This document shows, piece by piece, positions 48,988 to 63,228 of a stretch of DNA of 64,000 nucleotides; position 1 is the first letter of the stretch, and the number at the start of each line of letters is the position of its first letter. Source of the stretch: Halichondria panicea (taxonomy: Eukaryota; Porifera; Demospongiae; Suberitida; Halichondriidae); NCBI RefSeq assembly GCF_963675165.1, contig NC_087390.1, forward strand, positions 4,969,301 to 5,033,300, written 5' to 3'. The position numbers were made by a program, and so were the translations under genes. The notes under the pieces are model-generated. The model was not told where the DNA came from and made no database searches. It saw nothing but the letters and a program-made list of their open reading frames with translations.

Positions 48988-51900
48988 CGTCCCTGCCCAA
49001 GGCGGCCACCTCTCTGAAGGTTCTGGCAGAGTTACCCATCATAGTGGTCCTCATGTACCAGGTAACCCATACTATACAAAACATACTCATAATTCAGTAC
49101 ATGTGAAATTCCATTTGACCCCCTATGGAAACAGACAGTCCATGTGATGATCTTGTTGATACCTACAGTTGTACAAGGCCACGGTTCACTCGACAGTCTC
49201 CGAGTTCATCCCCCTGACGATGAAAACCATTGTCCTCCAACCGTCGGCCAAGGCTCGGTCAGCCCCCTCATTCAACAAGGAGACGTACGTGGACTTTGTG
49301 GCCATTCAGATCAAGTTCCTCTCGTTCCTCGCCTACATCATCAGGATCTACCAGGACCAGGTGACAATATTGAGTGTAGTTTAGGTGTTTCCTCTTGTAT
49401 TGATCAGTACATTAGTTTTGAATGTGCATGCATATGTATGTAGTGAGAGGAGGTCCGACACGGAGTGCCTCGATTAGGCTAAAATAGTCACATGCAACAA
49501 TGACTTTACTTACAAGTATGTGCTAATCGAGGTACTCGTGTCGGACCTCCTCTGGTATGTAGTTGCACAATTAGTTTCCAAGCTTCCCCATAGTCTCAAC
49601 ACAACCAGTACATTTTACTATATAAATTATATACTGCAATCAGGGTGTCACACAGGATTTTGAAGTAGAGGGGGAAATAAGAGAACATTTGCTAAAAAAA
49701 AGGTCAACTGTTATTTCAATACCCTGTTATACATTGTGTAGTATGTACAATTTCCAGCTATGGACACTCAGTCATACAACTAGTACCTAAATGCAAAAAG
49801 GGGGGGGGGGAATTGGAGCTAGGGGGGATATCCCCCCTTTCCCCCTGTATGATACCCTAGCAATAATGGTCATTATCGATCTTCTACCTGGGTGTCCAGG
49901 TGAACACGTACGCCCATAACATTGTGCAAGGCTTGATAGCGCTTCTCCACAACTGCCCACAAGAAGTGGCTCATCTCAGACGAGAGCTTCTAATAGCAGC
50001 ACGCCACATCCTCGCCACTGACCTGAGAACACGGTTTGTCTCGTGCATTGACCAACTATTTGACGAGAACCTCCTGATTGGAGCGGGATGGACGACCAGG
50101 GAGACAGTGAGGTCACTGGCGTATAGTATACTGGCCGATCTGGTCCACCACATCAGGGGACAGCTGTCCCTACCACAGCTGGCTCTGGCCGTACAGGTTA
50201 GGGGGTCGTGTACATGTGCATGTGTGCATATACTGTGCATGTACAGTGTACACATTGTTAGCAAATGCTTTCCCGATTAATATTAGTGTGCATGGTGACA
50301 GTATAATGACTTGTGCTAATCGATTTTCAGCCCTAGATTTTTCTGACTTTCTGACACGACATTTAAATATATGTACAAGTACAGCAACGTAATTACGGGC
50401 TATAAATATAATAATGTAACATTTACGACCAGTATAAAGGTAATCACTTTTGTTCTAGTACTGGTGCTTGTGTGTTGTGTGCAGGTGTTCTCTAAGAATG
50501 TCCATGACGACAGCCTCCCTGTCAGTATACAGACCATGTCCTGCAAGCTCATCCTAAACCTTGTGGAGTGTATACGCCAGAAGGCAGAGCAAGACCCATC
50601 AGTGAGTGGGCGGGGGGAGGGGCTTCTATAGGGAGAGCTTGACCGTGGTATTGTCCCCGTAACGTCTTGCTATTTATGGGTTTATCGATTCTCATTTCAA
50701 CTCAATTATTATAATTATTCTTGCATGCTGTATGTAATTATGTATTTTTCTGCCCCTCCCTCTTCCTTAGGGTCGAGAAATCTTGATGAAGATGATGGAA
50801 GTGTTTATCCTTAAGTTCCAGACTATTGCAGACTACCAGATACCAGAGATATTCTCACGATGGTACAAACAGCACATGTGCTTTTAGTATATAATAATTA
50901 TAGCCCCTCTGTCATCATGGTCACACGGGCACATTATTATATGAGGGTCCGAGTAGCGGTATATGTACTACTGCGTGCACATTAATCTAGCATTGCTACA
51001 TGATGATTGAGGAAATGACTGTGTTAATTTATTGGCTGTTGGCTAAAGTGATGTTCTTGATTCTTGTCTATTGGTGGGTGCATTGTATAATTACTTTGTT
51101 CCACAGTGTTCAGCCGGCATCAGAGGGTGGGGTCAGTCCACCACCCACGCAAGAGAATGGGGACGATGGGAAGAAGGGGACTTCCTCCACTACCACACCC
51201 ACCAACGGTGAGTAATAAGGTCTATCTAGGTACATGCATGTAGAGGAAGGTTGGTGGGCAGTCAGTGGTATGCATATTTATCGTGTGTGTCTAGGCCTAT
51301 GAATGATTAGCGAGACAAAAAATTCTTAATTAGGGGTACTACCAAATTTTAGAGACACAATTTTCGTACAAAATTTGCCGTGGTGACATTGTACAAACGA
51401 AACCGTGTGTCTAAATACAATTACGTACTGTACATGTAGCTGTAACGTGTAATTGACATTGAATCAGTTTCTCGAATCATTGAACACACCCCCTCTCTCC
51501 TCCAGGCACGTCGTCCCCTCCCCTCTCTGTGACCGACTGCCGTGGGATTGTCAAGACATTGGTGTGTGGTATGAAGACCATCACTTGGGGGGCGGGGTCT
51601 TGCAAGGTACCTGGAGCTACTGCCGCAGACATACGTGAGTACATGTACAATATACCAGTGGTGACCCAGAGAGTTCATATTCAATACATGTAGTGCTTAG
51701 AATGTTTTGCTGGCCATATTATCTATTGTGGTCACCCATTCAGCAGGCCACCCTCTGTAGTTATAGATTAGTGGGCCCGAAAATCTCCATTATGATAGCA
51801 TGTGTTTGGACCTGTTTGCAGGCCACATCTTATTACAGCCTCTGTTGATCTGCCCAAGGATGTCCTTCATAAACAGAGTTACCGTACAATTACATCATAC

Positions 51901-54900
51901 CTCCCTATAATTATAGCACCAGGAGTGATACATGTAGTACGTACAGCTTGTACATGCATGCACCTTTAAGTTAATTGTTTCACGACTGAGGGGAGCGTGT
52001 AGACAAATGTGTAATTTAATCATTCTGGCTTCCTCAGAACTGTAAACAAATTCTGGTGACTATTTCTTTCATTCTTGCATGACATGAATTGACCACTCCC
52101 CCTACAGACACCCAGGGTCAGAAGGTGTTCCTACCTCACGAGACACTGCAGTTTGTGCGACTATTTCGTCACGGTTTAGTGGCTCTGGACATCTACCGAG
52201 TCAACAATCTACCCAATGGTGGCCACACCCTCAGGAGCGCTAAGTCAGTTGCAGCTAGTACATTATTTTGTAGAAATTTTGCCTGTTTATGTTTAGATCA
52301 GTCATTGTGTTCAGATCGAAATGTTCCATTCTCATATTCTCGAAGAAAAGTACGGGCTCTGGGAGGGGGGCCTGCAAGCTACATGTATGAATGACTGTGC
52401 ATGCATTTTTTAGCCCTTGGAAAAACCAATATACATGTAGCTATTAATTTTAAAAGAATTGGTGCCCAGTTTGTTCTTGTTCCCTATGCTCTACCTCATT
52501 GTGTCCCCTCCCCCCTTCCCTTCAGTTGTCAAACTGTCAAGACTAAAGAAGAGAAGGAAGTGCTGGAGCACTTTGCAGGAGTGGTGAGTTGATCATCAGT
52601 ACTGTGTGGTGTGTAGAACAATAGTGTACATCCTTTATACATTATTGTAGAGTTTGTTCATTAAGATCTCGCGGGGTTTTTCTTCATAATTTTAGTACAA
52701 TGTTGTAGGCGTGGGATTATGAGTGTGGGCTCAAGAAGAAATTTATATACGCAACACTGTATATTCTATTGTCTTAAGGTTACGGTATACAGTTCCCACC
52801 CACGCTCAAATTTGCGTGGGTGTTCAATGCAGTTCACTAGTAAAATGGCTCTCATCTGGCAATAGTCACTTGACATCAATTCTAAGCATCAGGAAACCCC
52901 TCCTTACCGTATAGTCTGCTGTTTCTTATTAAAGGGGCAGGGCGACTCGAAGAGTTTTTCCTAAGAGAGTAAGTTGAAACAAAGTTACGGCCATTTCTAG
53001 CTGTTTTTGTAGGCTAATATGGCGACTGTAGAGTAGTAACAAGGATATATTTTTTGCTGTAAGGTCTCTATGAACAAGATCTCTTCGACTCGCCCTCCAG
53101 TAAGTCTTTAGGCATCGAATACTGGTCAGAAAGACAACCTAGAAGCTATGCAGTCAACAAAACTTGATACCAAAATTTTCGGTTTTTTCCAGCTGACCTC
53201 AGACCACTTCATTGGATTACAAGACATAGATACTTTTAGCTACAATAATAGCTAGCATTGTTTCATGTTCTCTTTTCATTGATAATCATTGCAAGTTACA
53301 AAAACAATGTAGTGATGAGAAATAAAGAAAATAAATATCTTATGAATTATTCATGAGCAATTAGTATACCGTAACCGTAAAGAAGTGTGCTACATATAGG
53401 ACAGTGTGTACTGCATGCATGTGCCCCACCCTTTTTATTCCGACGATATTCACGATACTGGTATTAATGGGATGTGCTGAAGCTCTGCCAGTACTTAATA
53501 ACATAGTGTGTACATGAGATACATGTAGCACGTCATATCATATAGCTTAGGAGTCGTACGTCTTGTTTGAATCTCTAGCTTAAAGATATCTATGCATGGC
53601 TATCTAAATTTTAAAACTTGTGGTGTGCTATATGAGAACTGCTTATCTCTATACTTGCTTGAACGGTTGAGCACAAAGTGGGAGGCACTGATAGAGAAAT
53701 TCATTGACAATTTGAGCCATGAATAGTGTGTGTGTAGTACAAAACAGCCATTTGTTGCAATCAGTACAACAGTTGCTACTTAACTTGAGCATTCTGAAAC
53801 TCGTAGGTACAGCTGTATAGTTCAGAGATTCTGTTAGCTATTTCCAGAATGGATGACAACCCAGTATTTGATGAAGCAGCAGCTCCCATCAAACAAGAAG
53901 AGCCCTCATCAACAGGAAATTATGATGTACATCCTCCACAACAAAATACCTCAGGCGAACAAGAGAATGCCCAGGGGGAACCTGTACAAGTGAGCAACTT
54001 AGTTGAACCTACCAGAAGGAAGCCCACCACTTCATCGATGTCATCGTCATCAAGATCTTCCTACTCGAGTTATTTTAGTAATCAGCCGAAGTTTCTAATG
54101 AAGCGATCACGGCGGTACCTAACTTGCTGTGTAGTAGGAATCACTATCCTGCTTTCCCTGCTCTTCATGGCTGGAACTGCCGCTATAGCTGTCTACACAC
54201 TCATAGAAGTGTTTACACTGAGGATGGAAAATGATAACCTCCAAAAATCGCTCATCGAGTTCCAGCGCCTTGTTTTGGCTCGATTCAACGAAACAGCGTC
54301 GTCCCAATGATCCCGTTTAGTGTGATGCCAGTAGCCACTGACTGCATGCCTGTATGGTACCCTTGTTATAATAATTATAGTAAATGTTTTATTGGGAATT
54401 TATTGCCTGTTGTGTGTTTACAAAAAATAATGTGCTCTGTTTATGAAAATAGTTTATCGTGTTATCGCATGTAAATTAAGATTCAGTGTAGACCTTGTTT
54501 GTGTGTATTTTATTAGCAGCTACAGAATGCATTTTTTTGTGATATTGATGATCTTTACCTAATCACCACACAAATGCCTCTACAAAAATAATGTCCACAA
54601 AAACACATGCATTTTGATCCTTTAGCCTGCCCTGCTGGTACCCCTAACTCATGTAACCAAAGCCATCTCGCAAGCTTAAAAGATCAGCTAGTGTACAGTT
54701 TCCTGAAGTCTGCTATGAAAGTTTTGATAATTATTGTGTTAAGAAAACATTCAGTTAGGAAACTGTTGGTGTTTAGTACACACTATACAGTCCGTGTAAT
54801 AATCAGATATACATGTATAGACACTCACGTTTCTGTTAAATGTGTATAATTAGATACAGTGTTCTCTTTGAAGACTTGTATATATTGGCTTAGTTGGTAG

Positions 54901-57392
54901 TGTGTTTGTATTGTATGTATAGAATATAATTATTACTATGGCAACATTGAAGAAGATGAGTGGATTCGATTACAACAAAGTTTCCAACGAATGCTCTCCT
55001 AATTCTGAAGAAGTAGAACCACTCTCTAGCACTGACAGAGAGACCATTACACGAAGACCTGAACCCAAACACGGTCACTTCACTGCAGTCTGCTCTCTAC
55101 TGGTTATCTTAGTTCTACTGGGTCTGTCCATCGTCGGAGTTGCTGCCATAGCAATGTCATCCTGGAGTGAATTGAACAACCTTCGACAACAGAACGAAAA
55201 TATCACTCCACTACTAAATTCTCGTGGAGTGGTGTACACTAGATGGGGTAGCATCAATTGCTTTAGCAACAACACTTTCACGCTCTATAGTGGTTTAATG
55301 GGGGGCACAAGATCTTCCGATATCAATGGGGGGTCTAGTTTTCTTTGCCTACCTTCTTACCCCGAATACGCCAGTGAATCACGAACTAATCTTCTCTCGG
55401 GTAATTTCAGTTTGTTATCAGTGTTGAGATACACATCCCCGGTTACTGATATTGTTTTTTGTGCTGCATGTTCCGTGTTATCTCACACTCAAGTGGTCAT
55501 GATCCCAGCCAGGACAAGTTGCCCTGAGGGGTGGACAATAGAGTACTACGGTTACATCATGACTGCTAGTTCTCATCGTACAGAGTTCGTGTGTGTGGAT
55601 CATAATCAAGACACTGTCCCTAGTGAACATGGTGTCATGATGGCAGCCACTGAGTTGTACTATGTCAAGGCACACTGTGACGGTCTTCCCTGTCCGCCCT
55701 ATGATCAGGAGAGGAGACTCAATTGCATAGTCTGTACCAAGTAGTATGAGTGCGTAGAGTGTTGTGCAAATTTCAGTAGCACTTTCTTGTTATTTATTTT
55801 GTGTGATTAATAACTGTATTTGCTGAAAACTATTGAAGTTATGGGAGGTAGGGGAGGTATGTAATTATGAATGATTAATGTGATCTCATTACGTTTGTTC
55901 AGTTTGTCTCTTTTATAGTCTGCAGAGTTAGTCGTGCAGTAAACTTCCCGCAATGCATGCATGCACATTAATTGTGTCCACTCTTCCACTCTCTCTTTGT
56001 CCCCTCCTCTGCTTGCAGTTCACCATGATGAGCATGACCATGTTCAAGGAGGTGTTCACTGAGCTGGTGGAGTATCTAGTGGAGAGGATACAGAACAACT
56101 ACGCCCTTCAGATACTGCCCAATGCTCTACTGGCTAACAGCAGTACCTCCGCCACCTTCGCATCTATACTACTGGGGTTCCTCTTGAAGGTACATACATG
56201 TTAAACCATTGCATGCATGCTTGTATGAATGTTTACGCCTATCTTTGTGCCTCTAGTACTGTATTGAAGGGCAAGCATAATCATGTTATATTAGTTAATG
56301 TTAGTACATGTACTTATACATGTATGCATGCAATCGTTGTCCATTATGTTTGGTATCGTTTAAGGTTTAGTTTAGCCATACCTTAACTCTATAAGGATTT
56401 TTTTTTAATGTGTATGCCTCCTAGGGCTAATGATTAATGAGATTTAGAAGAAGCCTCTATTTGGAAGTACATGACGTATGTTTAGTCAGGACCTTGTGTG
56501 ATATTGTATTTGGTATCGCAATGGGGTCTGACATAATATATTAGAGTATCGTATTGTTAGCGCTTTTATTTCCCCTATGCAGCGTATGGACGACATGGGC
56601 AGAGATATGGAGAAGTCAAACCTCTACCTCAAGCTATTCAAGCTGGTCTTTGGTTCAGTCACTCTCTTTGCTCAGGAGAATGAACTCATGCTGAAGGTGA
56701 GTCTCTTCTGGCAAAAGTTATTACTTTCTTTCTACCTTTACTTTAATTTGTTTCGATAATAGTATAATGTAATCACATGTACATGCATGTACTCTTTACC
56801 GTATATCACATATACATGTGTACATGTCATTCACACCGTCACCTCTACCACACTCTCACAACTTCACACACTCACACCCACTCCCCCCCACAAACACACG
56901 GACACAGCCACACCTCCACGAGATTGTGAATCGTTCGATGAGTCTGGCCAACACTGCCAGTGAGCCGTGTAACTACTTCCTTCTACTGAGGGCTCTGTTC
57001 AGGTCCATAGGTGGTGGCAGTCACGAGCAGCTCTATCAGGAGTTCCTGCCCCTCCTATCGGACCTTCTGCAGGGTGAGTGGGTGTGGTCATGACCCCCTG
57101 CGTAGATTGTTGCCTCCACAGTACATGTATGTACAGTATGTACCTCTTACATGTGCGGTTCTCTCAGGACTGTGAGCATACAGTGTGTATTTCCCTGATT
57201 GTAATATATCTACTGACCTGTATGCACCCTATACCACTTTGTATGTACGTATCTTATGCATTTACCATCTAACATGTGTTAATGTTTGTCACAGGTACTG
57301 AACCTGCATACTTGTATAGAATGTTCACCTTGATTCCCACTCATCCACTTAACTGCTGCGTACATGTATATAGTCTGTTATATGCCTCACCC

Positions 57393-57465
<73 letters not shown>

Positions 57466-58626
57466 CACACGCACACACACACACACACACACACCCCTCC
57501 AGGTCTGAATAGACTCCAGAGTGGTCAACACAAGCCGTACATGAAGGACCTGTTTGTTGAGTTGTGTCTGACGGTACCAGTGAGACTGAGCTCCCTCCTC
57601 CCCTACCTGCACATGCTCATGGACCCTCTGGTCTCAGCCCTCAACGGATCTCAGACACTCATCAGTCAGGGACTGAGGACACTGGAACTGTGTGTGGATA
57701 ATCTGCAACCTGACTTCCTCTACGACCATATCCAGGTGAGCTGGTGATTGATGTGTCAGTGGGAGCTTCCTTACTTAATCTCGTAAACGTACTGTAATTT
57801 ACAAATGAAAAATCAATTAATATGTAGGGAAAAATGAGTTTTTTGAATCGTTGTTGTACAGTATTGTAGAATTTCTATATCGTCTTGAAGGTACATGTGT
57901 TGTGCTTTATACATGTAATTCGTACACCCCGTCCCCTCCTCAGCCGGTACGTGCTGAGCTGATGCAGGCACTGTGGTCTACACTCCATAATTCTGATGAC
58001 AACGTTGCCACGGTAGCGTATCGGGTATTGGGCAAGTTTGGAGGGAGCAACAGGAAAATGCTGTCCACCCCTCAACCAGTAAGTGTATGGTGATGATCAA
58101 GTGTAACAGCTAGTTGGCTGTTGTGCTGTTTATATTTTGTTAATTATGGTTACTATTCCTTACAGTACATGTACATTGTACACGTGTATTTTTTTACCTA
58201 AATTACGGTCTAACAAAAACGTGTAAATATTTACCATTAATGTAGAAAGATAATTATAATAGCAATAGGTGGTGTGGTCAACAAATGTGGGAGTGGCCAA
58301 ACATTTTGCGTCGTGCGTAAACCTTCCCAAACTTTTAATCCTAGATGAAACCCTTATTATACATGTACATGTAGTTTCACCCACTCGCCCCCCTCCAGCT
58401 GCAGTACAAGGACACACTCCAGGAAGGTGCTGCCCTCCGTGTGACCTTCCCTCACACAGAGGACGGGCACGTGGACTTACAAGTGGGTGTGGTCATAGAG
58501 GCGGCCCTCAAAGTGCTCCAGCCGACACAAACTAGCAGCACGGTTGACTCGTTCTATAGACAGCAGGCCTGGGGGGTCATCCAGGTGAGGGGATTGTGTG
58601 TGTGTGGGGTCATCCAGGTGGGGGGT

Positions 58627-58680
<54 letters not shown>

Positions 58681-61600
58681 AGGAAGTGGGTCATTCGTCT
58701 GATTTTAAAATCGTACTTGTAAGTAAGGAATTATCGTCCTATTGAATTGCATTACATGTACATGTAACTTCTTGAGCTCCACTTGGTCTAGGTTTCATTT
58801 ATTTATAGGGGGGGGGGTGAACGTTCTCCAGTAATTTTATCATTTTTTTTCTTTCTTTGCTATATAAAATAATGGTCATTCTCTCTCTTCTAGTCATTCT
58901 TGGTTGCCATGTTGAATCTAAGTGACGTGGACTCTGACCTCTACAACCTCTTGAAGGGTGTGACATACCAACCTACAGAGCTACACTCGGGACGACTCAA
59001 GCACATCTGTCTGCCCCAATGCTCCAATAAACAGGCCCGGGATTCATTCGAGTCTGCTCTCTATGGAATCTTCAGTAAGTTAAGTGTCGCAGTAATTGTT
59101 TGCAAATCTTTCAGGGTATATTGGTTGGCATTTTTTTTAAAAACTGATATAATTATGTTAGTATTTGTTTCCTCCCATAACTTGCTAACTGAAAATTTGA
59201 TTCTGTAGTTCATACTGCACCCATTCTTTCTCCAGTTTCATCGTGCCTGCGTGACCTTCGTACGGATGCTCTGGTATTCATGGCGGGGATAGTCAAACAC
59301 ATCACCACTGTAGCAGTACTGCAGCAGTGCAGCTCAACCAACCTCCTCAAGCAACCGTAAGAATCTCTCTGTAGAGCTCTAAGTAAAATAATATTGCTTT
59401 GAGGCTCGTAGTCTCGAATGTGTGCAAACATCTGTACACTCAAATAGTGTTTTGGTACAATAATTATGGACACCATTGATGTCATGGATTTACTGTTAGT
59501 TCAGTGTACATGTGTAGGGATTACATTTTACACAAAAATTGAGTAACAATTTACAGTGTGTTAGTACATATGTAGCAGTTTAATGCACGCGGCCGCAGCA
59601 CAATGTTGTCCCATAACAGAAGTACATGCACTCCTGCCTGCAATACTATCCCGTATTCTGTTACTAACGCACATGCACTTGTGCATACATGTACTGCAGA
59701 GCTGAGGATGTGATGGATGTGTATGTTCTCTTGGACTCAATCACTAAGTGCATGTGCTCTGAGGAGAAGGAACTCAACAAGATCGGAGAATTAGCACTGA
59801 AGATTGTTATAGAAACGGCCACCACCATTCTGGGAGATAAGGAGAAAGCGTCGGAGCTGCCTTTGTTTGAGGTAGCCGTGGACAAGATGTGTGGATGCTG
59901 CTATGAGAGGGCGTGGTTTGCCAAGAACGGGGGGTGAGTGCATGTGTGGGGTGTGTGATAAGGTATGTGTGAACATGATTGTACATGTAGCTGTGTCATT
60001 GCACTTAGAAATCCTTTTTTCGGTGCGGCCATGTAAAAATGTACAGGGAATCTCATTAGCTGCTTACATCCTGTATAGTCATTGTTCATTTGTACTGTTA
60101 ATGATCTTTACCAAATGTGCATATTGTTCGGTATTTGTCAAATTATAAACTGGTGATCTTTACCTAATCAGAAATCCGGTCATTGTTCACTTTTGCTGTA
60201 ATGATCTTTACCGAATATGCATAATTATTTCTGTGGTATTTGTCAAATTTTTAAATGATGACCTTTACCCAATCAAAAACTCACTATAATACCTCCACAC
60301 ACACACACACATGGACAGCTGTTCGGCCATTCTCTTCCTAATGGAGAAGATGCCTCTAAAGTGGGTTATCAGTCACCAGCTAACTTTCGTCATGGCCCTT
60401 CTTTACGTCCTCCTCGATCTGACCAATGAGGTGTCTTCCGGCACCATGGATCGCACCAAAGAGTACATGGATAAGCTCCTGTCGCTATGTAACTCACAGC
60501 TACCGACAGAAGAGGCGGAGCTTACTAGCGTACAAGAGAAGGCGACATTTGCCGTGTGTCGACACCTGGTGAAGGAGGTGATATCTCCAAACGAGCATGT
60601 CCGGAAACAGGTGAAGAGAAGGGGAAGTGGGGTTATGGGTACTATTGTTGATGTATGATTAAGTGGGTATGTGTATGACAGCTAGTACATGTACATGTAC
60701 TTTGTTCTTATGTACATACACCTATGTGATGGTGTTGTTGAATATGATAGTACAATTATGTTTGTTTGTGTGACGTAATTAATTGATTTCATGATGCTTA
60801 TGGTGACAGCTTTTTTCATCTGCGTGATAAATTCATAGCTATACACACAGTCAACTGAATTCTCAATGTCCGTGTATCTTGTGTATTTTTAGTTTGGCTC
60901 TTGTTGATATGATGTGTTCAGTCAACCATGCACCGAACTCCCCCCCCCACACACACACACTCAGGCACACCACTCTCTCCGTCAACTAGCAGACATCTCC
61001 CACAAGTCAGTCACAGAACTGATGGAGCCACACAAAGAGATCCTAGCTGACATGATACCTCCAAAAAAACACTTGCTCAAACACCAGCCAGTGAGCACGC
61101 AGATAGCTCTGATGGACGGGAACACGTTCTGTACCACACTCTCCCCTCGTCTCTTCTCTCTCAAGCTGTCCATCAATGAACACCAGGTCTTCTTTCAGGA
61201 GGTGTGTTACCTGCATGGAGATGTGTTTATGTCAAACTGATCATCTGTAGCACATTTCAAATTGATTAAACTACGTACATGTACAATTCATGTCTGTATG
61301 TTGTACATGCACAATCATGAATGGTTCATGTATTAGTGTGTTGAAGGACTGATTGTCCTGATTATGTTAAACTTACCTGCCATTCGCTCTCTCTTTCTCT
61401 CTCTCTCACACACAGCTGATCTTCCTGTGTGACAGTGATGATGCCACTCTGGCTAAGCTGCCTTGTTACCGCTCAGTTCCCTCACTCACACCTCTCAAGG
61501 TACACATTATAGCCTAGTACATGTACGTGTAGATATGTACATGTAGATGTAGATATGATTGCCACTCTTAAGCACATGTACATGTACACGGTTGTGTGTA

Positions 61601-63189
61601 CATATTATTGTCATCTACAGTCATGGCTAGTTGAGATTTTACAGTATCTTCTGTGGTCTTCTAATATGATGTGTTATAATGTACTCAACAATTTCTCTCG
61701 TTAATTGCCTCAAGATTTTTTCAGTTCGACAGTTATTAATATTCCATTACCTGTTATGATTATTTGCTCCCTCCTTAATACCGTACCCCCCCCCCCCCTC
61801 CAGGTGAGTGGACTGGCGGCACTGGCTGCTTGTCACTACCTGCCCGATGTAAGGGAGAAGGTGTTCACTGTACTCTACAAGGCCATCAACTCCACCGTCA
61901 AGGAGCTACAGGAGGCAGGAAAGGACGCAATGAAGAAGGTTAGCAAGTTGTTTATTTACAGTATGTCTCCACAAGCTTACATTTACATTTAATGTACAAA
62001 ATTATATTTGTTACATGTCCGCAATTATAGTTTGACTTGTACATGTATAGTACAATTATACATTGTACAAAATCTAATGCCACAAGTTACAGCTAGTGTA
62101 CGGTATACACGTAGCCTCTTAGACCGAACCAGCTAACACATCCATCCCCTCCCTCTCCTTCTCCCCCTACAGTTCATGGCTGAGCACAGCCAGGCCGATA
62201 TTGAGCTGGTCCACAGTGCACTGAGACCACTGCTCATGATGCTGGGGGACTATCGTAACCTCAATCCCACCCTGCTCCTGAGACTCACTCACATGATCGA
62301 ACTATTCCCCACATCGTTCAACGAGAAAATGTGCAACTCTCTAATGGTGAGAGGAATGGATTGTTGTGATTCTGTGTGCTATTGTTGTTTTTGGAGTTGC
62401 CATATTTGTGTAATTAAGTGTTTTTAAGTAAGTTTGTGGTGGCCATAACTGGCAAAGTGCCATGGGCTAAGTATATACATGTACGTAGTCAGTAGTGCAT
62501 AATTATACACAGTCATACTGTAAAAGGTTTAGGCAGCTAAGATCTCAACTGAAGTCATGTTTTTATCACTAAATCTTGTCCCAGTGGACACCTTTCACCC
62601 CACCCATCCCACACACGCCCACACCTTCACCCCAAACCCCCACACGCATACCCCTCACAGGCCCACCTCCGCAGTTGGATGGAGGTGGTAAGCTCCACCT
62701 CTCAGATCCCGGCTCGTAAGGGAGATGAGGTTCAGATCTGTCTCCACATCATGAACATGTTCCACCTCCTACCAGCCTCCACCTTCAGACTGTTTGAGCC
62801 ACTCTTGATCCTGGCCCTCAAAGGAGAGAAGGCCCTCGGAATTGAGGTGTGTGTGTGTGTGTATGTGTGTACGTGCGTGCGTGCGTGCGTGCTTATTACA
62901 TGTACATATAATAAAATTATGTCATTGAGGTTGTGTTTCAATGTATGGTAGGCCTTAATACAGTTACTGCATGTGTGGCAGCACAGTGTACATGTATCTA
63001 TGGTTTTGTATTACTGACTGGTACATGTGCATCCATGTGCACATGCTTGGTGATAGTTAGTGGCTAGAATAGCTACAAATGTATATAAATGTAAATTATA
63101 TCTATGTCTGTCAGTAACAAATAATATTGACAAGTGAGATGTACATCTCCGTACACACACACATACACACACACATACACACACACACA

Positions 63190-63228
<39 letters not shown>

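Noticed and set aside
53849-55744. Nested frames as alternative exons of TRRAP
   Set aside because: They have their own ATG, membrane segment and stop, while TRRAP joins 52583 to 56019 in frame with family-conserved sequence on both sides.
54938-55744. Fibrillar or short-chain collagen gene
   Set aside because: There are no Gly-X-Y repeats; only the non-collagenous terminal domain is present behind a membrane segment.
57276-57747. Long open frames of His-Thr or Cys-Val repeats on both strands (also at 48864-49106, 63011-63448, 43026-43100)
   Set aside because: They are translations of (AC)n/(TG)n microsatellites; only the parts after the splice acceptors code for TRRAP or gene E.
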